Below, one piece after another: positions 35,042 through 40,592 of a stretch of DNA of 40,592 nucleotides (positions are counted from its first letter, which is position 1; each line of letters opens with the position of its first letter). Origin of the DNA: Desulfobulbaceae bacterium (GTDB lineage: Bacteria > Desulfobacterota > Desulfobulbia > Desulfobulbales > Desulfocapsaceae); contig JAFLKM010000034.1 in assembly GCA_019163335.1 (NCBI GenBank), positions 1-40,592 on the forward strand. Direction: 5' to 3'. The notes under the pieces were generated by a model that saw only the letters and a list, made by a program, of their open reading frames with translations, made no database searches and had not been told where the DNA came from. The position numbers and the translations under genes are program-made.

Positions 35042-36178
35042 ATGAATGGGGTTGCAATGGAGACCATGAATCAGAAATCTATACGATACCAGGACAGACA
35101 GGAGCCTGCGCTCTTTGCCCCCACATTGCCGATTATAGGTATTTGCGGTCATTCGGGAGCGGGCAAGACCACGTTGATTGAGGCCATGCTGGCGGAGCTG
35201 ATTTTACGCGGCCTGCGGGTGGCTGTGGTCAAGCATGACTGTCGCAATCCAGTTGTGGATATCCCCGGCAGGGACAGTGACCGGCTGTATCGGGCCGGGG
35301 CCGATGTCTTTTTTCTGGGTGGAGAGCAATTTGCACGATTGCATGGGGAGGGTGAGGCCGACTTTGAATTTCAACTCAAGGGGCTTGCCTCTCGCTATGA
35401 TCTGGTGCTGGTGGAGGGGCATGAACAAACCCTGATTCCGAAGATCTGGCTCCTGGCTGAGAATGAGACAGAGGCACCTGCTGAAACCGGCCCGGCGCTG
35501 GCCGTCTTTGCCCGGGGTGAGGGCCGGGCGCCCCAGGTCTTTGACTTTCTTTTGCAGTGGCTGCAGGAAATCTGGCAGCAAACCCCTGTGTGGGCCTGTA
35601 TTCTCATCGGTGGTCGCAGCTCGCGCATGGGTCGGCCCAAGCATCTGATTGAAACGGAGAATGCTAAAGAAAACAGTACCTGGCTGGAGCATACCGTAGG
35701 CCTGCTCCAACCCTTGATCGGCGATCAAATTGCCCTTTCTGGTGGCGGGCTGGTGCCTGCATCTCTGCATCATTTGCCGCGTCTCCCGGATATTCCTGAG
35801 GCCCGTGGTCCGCTCACCGGGATTATCGCTGCCATGCGCTGGCAGCCCCGCGTTTCCTGGCTGCTTATTGCCTGTGATATGCCTGATATCAGCACCGAGG
35901 CTGTCAGCTGGCTGCTTTCCCAGCGTCGGCCCGGATGTTGGGGCACAGTGCCCCGTCTGCATGAAGACGGGCATGTGGAGCCGCTGCTGGCCCATTATGA
36001 TTATCGCTGCGGCTTTCTTTTTGAACGGCTTCTGGTCTCCGGTTCGCTGCGGATTGGTCAGGTTGCCCGGCAGGGCAAGATCGACTCTCCCCTTATTCCG
36101 CTGTCGCTCAGGCCATCCTGGCATAATATCAATACCCCTGAGGAGCTGGCCGTATCCCGACAAGTGGAGCGGGAATAA
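35042..36178 (+). CDS. mobBA: MobB-MobA fusion, molybdopterin guanine dinucleotide synthesis
   Basis: A 378-residue fusion. The N-terminal part (30-170) is a MobB-type P-loop GTPase (GHSGAGKTT at 36-44, VVKHDCRNPVVDIPGRDSDR). The C-terminal part (180-378) is a MobA nucleotidyltransferase (LIGGRSSRMGRPKHLI, IACDMPDIS, NINTPEEL), which attaches GMP to molybdopterin. Fusion of the two is known in several bacteria. ATG codons at 35042, 35057 and 35066 are all possible starts; the GGGG just before 35057 favours that one slightly. It follows mqnD after 61 bp and implies that molybdenum or tungsten enzymes occur in this organism. Confidence 0.9.
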   Translation: MNGVAMETMNQKSIRYQDRQEPALFAPTLPIIGICGHSGAGKTTLIEAMLAELILRGLRVAVVKHDCRNPVVDIPGRDSDRLYRAGADVFFLGGEQFARLHGEGEADFEFQLKGLASRYDLVLVEGHEQTLIPKIWLLAENETEAPAETGPALAVFARGEGRAPQVFDFLLQWLQEIWQQTPVWACILIGGRSSRMGRPKHLIETENAKENSTWLEHTVGLLQPLIGDQIALSGGGLVPASLHHLPRLPDIPEARGPLTGIIAAMRWQPRVSWLLIACDMPDISTEAVSWLLSQRRPGCWGTVPRLHEDGHVEPLLAHYDYRCGFLFERLLVSGSLRIGQVARQGKIDSPLIPLSLRPSWHNINTPEELAVSRQVERE

Positions 36179-36190
36179 GGCGTTTTTGTT

Positions 36191-36943
36191 GTGGCGATGA
36201 GTTCCTACGATCAACAATGTGCCCGTGAGTTTGCGGAACTGCAGGCTCGCTTTGATGATTATTTCATCGAGATGGCCGTGGAGTGTCCGTATCATCTTCC
36301 CCATACCGCGACCTTTTATCAGGCACTGTTCGGGGTGATTCCAGAGCGGATCATGGAGCTGTTTCTTGCCTCCGGCTATCGCCGTAACGGGAATTGTCTC
36401 TATGCCATGCGCTGCGAGGGGTGTTCTGCCTGTATTCCTATCCGTCTGCATCCCTCTGAGCTGCGATTGAACCGGAACCAGCGGCGGGTGAGGCAAAAAA
36501 ATCAGGATCTGGAGATTGAGCTGGGGCCGGTGGTCATGAGTCCGGAAAATCTGGCTTTGTGTCAGAAGTTCCTGTCCGTCCGCTATCCGCACAAGAATAA
36601 TCTGGCCGAAAGCTATTATTCCGGTTTTTTCCTGACCTCCATTGTTTCCTGCATGGAAATCCGCTATCGGCTGGCAGGCAAGCTGGTTGGTTGTGCCATT
36701 GTGGATATGGGCGAAAATTGGATGAACGCGGTCTATTTTTATTTTGATCCGGATCTTGGCAGGCGGAGCCTGGGCACCCTGAACATCTTGACCCTGGCTG
36801 AAATGTGTCAGATGCAAGGGATGAACTATCTTTATCTTGGATATTATATAAAGTCAGTGGCGGCCATGAATTATAAAAGCCGATTTACTCCGTACTATCT
36901 GTATCTTGACGGCAGGTGGCAGCAGATGGCGAAGGAGAAATAA
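36191..36943 (+). CDS. bpt: Aspartate/glutamate leucyltransferase-type aminoacyl-tRNA-protein transferase (Bpt/Ate)
   Basis: A 250-residue member of the arginyl/leucyl-tRNA-protein transferase family of the N-end rule, which adds a destabilising residue to protein N-termini. Visible family features are GYRRNGNCLYAMRCEGCSAC with IPIRL, RNQRRVRQKNQDL, DPDLGRRSLG and LGYYIKSVAAMNYKSRFTP. An AAGG sits 10 bases before the GTG start at 36191; the ATG at 36197 is an alternative. The family assignment is firm, while the tRNA specificity (Leu or Arg) is not decided by inspection. Confidence 0.87.
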   Translation: MAMSSYDQQCAREFAELQARFDDYFIEMAVECPYHLPHTATFYQALFGVIPERIMELFLASGYRRNGNCLYAMRCEGCSACIPIRLHPSELRLNRNQRRVRQKNQDLEIELGPVVMSPENLALCQKFLSVRYPHKNNLAESYYSGFFLTSIVSCMEIRYRLAGKLVGCAIVDMGENWMNAVYFYFDPDLGRRSLGTLNILTLAEMCQMQGMNYLYLGYYIKSVAAMNYKSRFTPYYLYLDGRWQQMAKEK

Positions 36944-36959
36944 CCGGGAGGGTCAGATC

Positions 36960-37973
36960 ATGCACGAGGCGCAATTGTACGGTCAGGGCAAGGAAGGTGA
37001 GGTCATCTGTGAACTCTGTGCCCATCACTGCCGGATCAAGGATGGGCATCGGGGAATCTGCGGGGTGCGCGAGAATAGATGCGGGATTCTTTACAGCCTG
37101 GTTTATGGCTGGCTGGTGGCGGAGCATGTGGATCCCATTGAGAAGAAGCCGCTGTTTCATTTTCTCCCGGGCAGCCGGTCCTACTCCATCTCCACTGTGG
37201 GCTGCAATTTTCGCTGTCGCCATTGTCAGAACTTTTCCATTTCCCAGGCGGATGCCTTTCCGGCCGAGGCTCCCCCCGGCATTTTGCGAACCCCTGAACA
37301 GGTGGTGGCAAGCGCTGAGGACAGCGGCTGCCAATCGATCAGCTATACCTATGTGGAGCCCACGATTTTTTTTGAGTTTGCCTATGACTGTAGTGTGCTG
37401 GCCCGTAGCAGGGGGTTGAAAAATGTCTTTGTTTCGAACGGGTTCATGTCAGAGAAGACTACCCGGAAGCTTGCGTCGGTCCTCGATGCCATCAATATTG
37501 ATATCAAGGCCTTCAGCGAGGATTTTTACCACACAATTTGCGGCGCACGGTTGCAGCCGGTCCTCGATACAGTGCGGCTCATGCATGAGCTGGGAGTATG
37601 GGTGGAGGTGACCACCCTGATTATTCCCGGTCTCAATGACAGCGATGCGGAATTACGCGCGATTGCTGATTTCATCGTTGCCATTGACCCATCCATGCCC
37701 TGGCATGTGACCGCCTTTTATCCCACCTATAAGTTGACCGACAGACCAGCCACACCGGCCCATACCCTGCTAAAGGCAAGGAATATAGGTCTCTCGGCGG
37801 GACTCAGGTGTGTCTACGAAGGGAATATCCCGGGTGCCGGGGGAGAGAACACCACCTGTCCCTCGTGTCAGGCCTTGCTTGTGCAGCGTTTCGGGTTCAG
37901 GATTCAGGAAAACAGGCTGGTGCATGGCCGCTGTCCACAATGCGGGGAACGGCTTGCCGGGATATGGGAATAA
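36960..37973 (+). CDS. amrS: AmrS-type radical SAM protein
   Basis: A 337-residue radical SAM protein of the pyruvate-formate-lyase-activase-like AmmeMemoRadiSam group. The N-terminal Cys cluster (C17, C20, C24, C34; CELCAHHC) is a zinc-ribbon-like site. The [4Fe-4S] motif is C82, C86, C89 (GCNFRCRHC). PLFHFLPGSRSYSISTVG and the SYTYVEPTIFFEF segment are characteristic. A C-terminal CPSCQ...CPQCG zinc ribbon is added. The ribosome binding site GGGAGG is strong. The partner proteins A and B of the AmmeMemoRadiSam system are not here. The biological role is not established. Confidence 0.9.
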   Translation: MHEAQLYGQGKEGEVICELCAHHCRIKDGHRGICGVRENRCGILYSLVYGWLVAEHVDPIEKKPLFHFLPGSRSYSISTVGCNFRCRHCQNFSISQADAFPAEAPPGILRTPEQVVASAEDSGCQSISYTYVEPTIFFEFAYDCSVLARSRGLKNVFVSNGFMSEKTTRKLASVLDAINIDIKAFSEDFYHTICGARLQPVLDTVRLMHELGVWVEVTTLIIPGLNDSDAELRAIADFIVAIDPSMPWHVTAFYPTYKLTDRPATPAHTLLKARNIGLSAGLRCVYEGNIPGAGGENTTCPSCQALLVQRFGFRIQENRLVHGRCPQCGERLAGIWE

Positions 37974-38022
37974 AAGGGGAAATAAATCTGTTGCTGGATG
38001 ATATTACCGTTTTGTAGCCGGA

Positions 38023-38904
38023 TTATTTGAGCTTGCCTGAAAAAAGCATGTGAAACTTTCCAGGGATCTTGATCTCGAAATCCATCCGTTTGTCCGGATT
38101 TGTCGGGTGATTAAAGGACAACTTATAGGCGTGCAGGGCCATCCTCTTCAAAGGGTTGGTCTTGGCGCCGTATTTTTTGTCGCCGGCTATGGGGTGGCCA
38201 AGGTCGGCCATATGGACTCGGATTTGATTCTTGCGGCCGGTGAGCAGGGTAATGTCGAGGAGGGCGAAGTCGTCCCCTTCTTTTTTGACCGTGTACCTGG
38301 TGATGGCCTCCTTTCCCTCCGTCCCACTGCCCTTGACGCTATAGACCCGCAGGGCCTTTGATTCGGCAAGTCGGCTGATGATCTGCCCCTCTTTCTGGTG
38401 GGGCACCCCTTCAACGATGGCGGCGTATTGTTTGTCGGCCTGCTCCCACTGCTCCTGCAGGGTCTTTTTTACCGTCTCATTTTTGGCAAAGACGAGGAGC
38501 CCGGATGTCCCCTGATCCAGGCGATGGACGATGAAGATGCGTGCCTGGGAAGAATTCTCCCGTTCCTTGAGGTAGTCGCTGAGCAGGTAGAATGCGGTCT
38601 TTCTTTTTTCCTTAGCGGTTGCAATGGTGAGCAATCCCGCCGGCTTGTCAATGACAATAATGGATTCGTCTTCGTAGACGATCGTCAGTCCCGGGCAGGT
38701 TCCGGCCTGTTCCCGCAACTCCTGTTCTGTTCGGATGCACACGACCTCTCCTGCCACTAAAAGCTGGTCGGGACGTGTCGCCACCCTCTCGCCGATGGCA
38801 ACGGCGCCATGCTTAATCAACTGTTTGGCCTTGGTTTTTGAGTAGCCGGAGTCCGTCAGCAGGAGGAGGAGTTCTAAAGGCTTGGGAGCCGGAATTTTTC
38901 TCAT
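38023..38904 (-). CDS. RluA-family pseudouridine synthase with S4 domain
   Basis: A 293-residue RNA pseudouridine synthase. An N-terminal S4 RNA-binding domain (about 5-60, ELLLLLTDSGYSKTKAKQLI) precedes the catalytic domain, with the nucleophile D130 in IVHRLDQGTSGLLVFAK and VIDKPAGLLT upstream. NQIRVHMADLGHPIAGDKKYG is the conserved C-terminal RluA signature. It probably modifies a uridine in rRNA or tRNA; which site cannot be told. Its start overlaps the upstream DUF1456 gene by 4 bp. Confidence 0.92.
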   Translation of the reverse strand: MRKIPAPKPLELLLLLTDSGYSKTKAKQLIKHGAVAIGERVATRPDQLLVAGEVVCIRTEQELREQAGTCPGLTIVYEDESIIVIDKPAGLLTIATAKEKRKTAFYLLSDYLKERENSSQARIFIVHRLDQGTSGLLVFAKNETVKKTLQEQWEQADKQYAAIVEGVPHQKEGQIISRLAESKALRVYSVKGSGTEGKEAITRYTVKKEGDDFALLDITLLTGRKNQIRVHMADLGHPIAGDKKYGAKTNPLKRMALHAYKLSFNHPTNPDKRMDFEIKIPGKFHMLFSGKLK

Positions 38905-39404
38905 GGAGATTGCTGCCCCGCTGGTTTGGTCTTCCCTCGCTGGGCCCTTAGGTGGAGTGCAAGGCCTTTGAGGAAGTTTCTGAGAAACTGATCACCGCAC
39001 TCCTTGTAGTTCTTATGTCCTTCTTTCCTGAACAGAGCGCTCAGCCTGGCCCTGGTGATGCCGGTGTCGGTTTTTTCGAGGATCGAAAGAAGGGTGTCTT
39101 CCTGCAACTCCAAGGCAATGCGCAGTTTTTTGAGGATGACATTGTTGCTGAGATGTGATGTCGTTGCTACCTGTTCGGTGTCATTCTCCTTTTTTCCTCT
39201 TTTCTGGAGAATGAGGCCATCAAGAAAAGCCTCCATGATCAGATCACTGCAAGCCAGAAAGCCGTCCTCTTCTTCCTTTTTCAACAAGGCAGAGACTGAG
39301 GATGGTTCGAGCTTGTGTCCGCCGAGGGTGCAGAGGGTGACGATGGATGAGTCGTGCAGGTCGAGGGCGTAGCGGATACTACGAAGAATATCATTGTTGA
39401 TCAT
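38901..39404 (-). CDS. DUF1456 (YehS-like) family protein
   Basis: A 167-residue protein made of two related halves: NDILRSIRYALDLHDSSIVTL (3-23) and NVILKKLRIALELQEDTLLSI (88-108), each followed by a conserved ALLKKEE/ALFRKEG element. This is the DUF1456/YehS repeat arrangement. Function unknown. Cotranslated with the pseudouridine synthase. Confidence 0.85.
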   Translation of the reverse strand: MINNDILRSIRYALDLHDSSIVTLCTLGGHKLEPSSVSALLKKEEEDGFLACSDLIMEAFLDGLILQKRGKKENDTEQVATTSHLSNNVILKKLRIALELQEDTLLSILEKTDTGITRARLSALFRKEGHKNYKECGDQFLRNFLKGLALHLRAQRGKTKPAGQQSP

Positions 39405-39431
39405 AGAGTGTTCCTGAGAAATCCTGGGCGG

Positions 39432-39734
39432 TTACTTTTGGGTATCAGCGGGTTTTGGCTCATCTGTCTTTGCCGGGTCACGCTCACTGTCTTTGAGGAT
39501 GGTGGCGCTCATGTCGGTTGCGGCCTGTCTGGCGGTGGCTTTGAGCTCTTCCGCCTTCTCCGCTAAGGTCTGGGAGGCGGCCGCAGTCTTGTCAATGACC
39601 TCATGGGCCTTGTCGGCAGCCGTTTGGATGGTCTCTTTTCCTGGTGTATTTTTGGGCTCTTCACTACGACATCCGGCCAGAAGTAAACCGGTTAATGTCA
39701 GGGGGACAATCACGCCTGCAAGGATCTTTTTCAT
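39432..39734 (-). CDS. Small secreted lipoprotein
   Basis: A 100-residue predicted lipoprotein. A signal peptide (MKKILAGVIVPLTLTGLL) ends in the lipobox LLAGC, with the lipidated Cys at residue 22. The mature part is Ala/Lys/Glu-rich and helical (AADKAHEVIDKTAAASQTL), resembling small Lpp-like or stress lipoproteins, and has a charged tail. A clear ribosome binding site (AGGA 8 bases before the ATG) supports the start. Function unknown. Confidence 0.82.
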   Translation of the reverse strand: MKKILAGVIVPLTLTGLLLAGCRSEEPKNTPGKETIQTAADKAHEVIDKTAAASQTLAEKAEELKATARQAATDMSATILKDSERDPAKTDEPKPADTQK

Positions 39735-39845
39735 CTACTGTTTCCTGTGGTGAAATATTGAGAGTGGAGCTGCGAGACCCTTTCTCCCCATTGAGTGGAT
39801 CTCCTATGCTTAAAGTAAGGTACAATATATCTTTCGGAATGGATA

Positions 39846-40592
39846 CTATCTTTTTCCCCCTTGCAGAAAGCTGAAGTTCTCCGGCAGGGCCTGGATCGCG
39901 CCTTCCAAGGCCTGCCGGCTTTGTCGACCGCCTTCAGTGGCAGGTGTGCTGAGTCCAAGGATGGCCTTGACAATGGTTCCCTGGGGCAGGTCTGCGGCGG
40001 GGATGGAAGGGAACAGGTGCTGTTGTTTGTTGTCGCTGTGGATGATGCCGGCGGCAAGGAGTTGTTCCGTTGCCGCTGTGAGCAGGGCGGGGGAATGTTC
40101 CGGGCAGAGTTCAGGAAGCATCGCACCCGTCAGTGGTTTTTGGCGGTAAAAAAAGAGAAAAATCTGATGGATGATGTCAAAGGCGGCGCTCAGCTGCGCG
40201 GCAGGTGTGGGCGGCAGAGGCAGGAGTTGATGGTTGTGACGACTCTGGCAGGCAAAGGCAAGCTGGGCACCGGTGAGAATAAAGATCCAGCCAAGGTAGA
40301 GCCAGAGCAGGAATAAGGGCAGGGTGGCAAAGGAGCCATAAATGGCATTGTAGTTCGAGACCCCGATTTGCAGGCTGATGTAGACATTCTGGGCGGCAAA
40401 CCAGAGGGAGCCGGCAAAGACGGCGCCGATACAGGCGGGGCCTGGCCGGACGCTGGTGTTGGGGAAGATCATATACGTGACCGCCAGGGCCAGGGAGATG
40501 GAGAGGACCGGCAGTAAAAGCAGGAAAACGGGCAGGAAGATGGTCTCAAGTCCCGGCAGGTAGGGCTTGAGGCGAAGGAGCAGTAAGGGATT
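39846..40592 (-). CDS. YihY/BrkB-family inner-membrane protein (5' end outside window)
   Basis: The last 248 residues of a YihY-type membrane protein; the frame is open to the right edge of the window. Helices are visible at LETIFLPVFLLLLPVLSISLALAVTYMIF and at FATLPLFLLWLYLGWIFILTGAQLAF. The family signature segment GVSNYNAIYGSFATLPLFLLW is intact. A soluble C-terminal part of about 110 residues follows (ISAAFDIIH-like to FSFLQGGKR) and looks like a winged-helix-type extension. It was once annotated as RNase BN, but that activity belongs to another protein, so I give no enzyme function. Confidence 0.88.
   Translation of the reverse strand, partial: NPLLLLRLKPYLPGLETIFLPVFLLLLPVLSISLALAVTYMIFPNTSVRPGPACIGAVFAGSLWFAAQNVYISLQIGVSNYNAIYGSFATLPLFLLWLYLGWIFILTGAQLAFACQSRHNHQLLPLPPTPAAQLSAAFDIIHQIFLFFYRQKPLTGAMLPELCPEHSPALLTAATEQLLAAGIIHSDNKQQHLFPSIPAADLPQGTIVKAILGLSTPATEGGRQSRQALEGAIQALPENFSFLQGGKR

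Noticed and set aside
35204-36817. A 537-codon minus-strand open frame
   Set aside because: It is antisense to mobBA and bpt, both of which have clear motifs. Its Gln/His/Pro/Arg-rich product resembles reverse-strand translation.

Overview
The window looks like chromosomal DNA of an anaerobic, menaquinone-using, Gram-negative bacterium. The gene content suggests a sulfate- or sulfur-metabolising deltaproteobacterial relative (Desulfobulbales-like). The clues are a TRAP dicarboxylate transporter beside a menaquinone-type succinate dehydrogenase/fumarate reductase, futalosine-pathway menaquinone genes (mqnB, mqnD), oxygen-sensitive thiazole synthesis by ThiH, a stand-alone AICAR transformylase, an AmrS-type radical SAM protein, and a dense sigma-54/c-di-GMP signalling cluster. 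The taxonomic placement is inference from gene content only. No rRNA, tRNA, CRISPR array or complete insertion sequence was seen.

Region 1 (1-10,370, genes almost all on the minus strand): a 52-residue ORF with a perfect Shine-Dalgarno site and a shared terminator; dctPQM (TRAP transporter); a UspA protein; sdhCAB/frdCAB; and a coupled V4R-domain protein plus PAS-GGDEF diguanylate cyclase. Dicarboxylate uptake beside succinate/fumarate oxidoreduction suggests one C4-dicarboxylate respiration module. Region 2 (10,371-13,881, minus strand): an AICAR formyltransferase that lacks the IMP cyclohydrolase half of PurH, then thiS-thiG-thiH.

Region 3 (14,374-31,227, plus strand, visibly more AT-rich) is the most interesting part. 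It is a signalling island of an NtrC-type sigma-54 activator, a pair of 17-bp dyads, a near-perfect sigma-54 promoter, a periplasmic solute-binding protein without a permease, two tandem-duplicated multi-PAS histidine kinases with different sensor heads, three response regulators (REC-HDOD, REC with a degenerate HD-GYP, REC with an intact HD-GYP) and a CheA-like kinase. Between the two kinases lies the decayed remnant of a response-regulator gene, so the unit duplicated was probably kinase plus regulator. A 332-bp identical tract inside otherwise diverged kinase copies points to gene conversion. The whole reads as a ligand-responsive, sigma-54-switched phosphorelay with c-di-GMP hydrolysis among its outputs. 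The DGC in region 1 could supply the opposing activity.

Region 4 (31,228-40,592): an FmdB zinc-ribbon protein, queA (minus), then a plus-strand run mqnB-mqnD-mobBA-bpt-amrS, and a minus-strand run (YihY/BrkB membrane protein cut by the window end, a small lipoprotein, a DUF1456 protein and an RluA-type pseudouridine synthase). mqnD carries an unusual in-frame insertion built from two copies of a 30-bp repeat.
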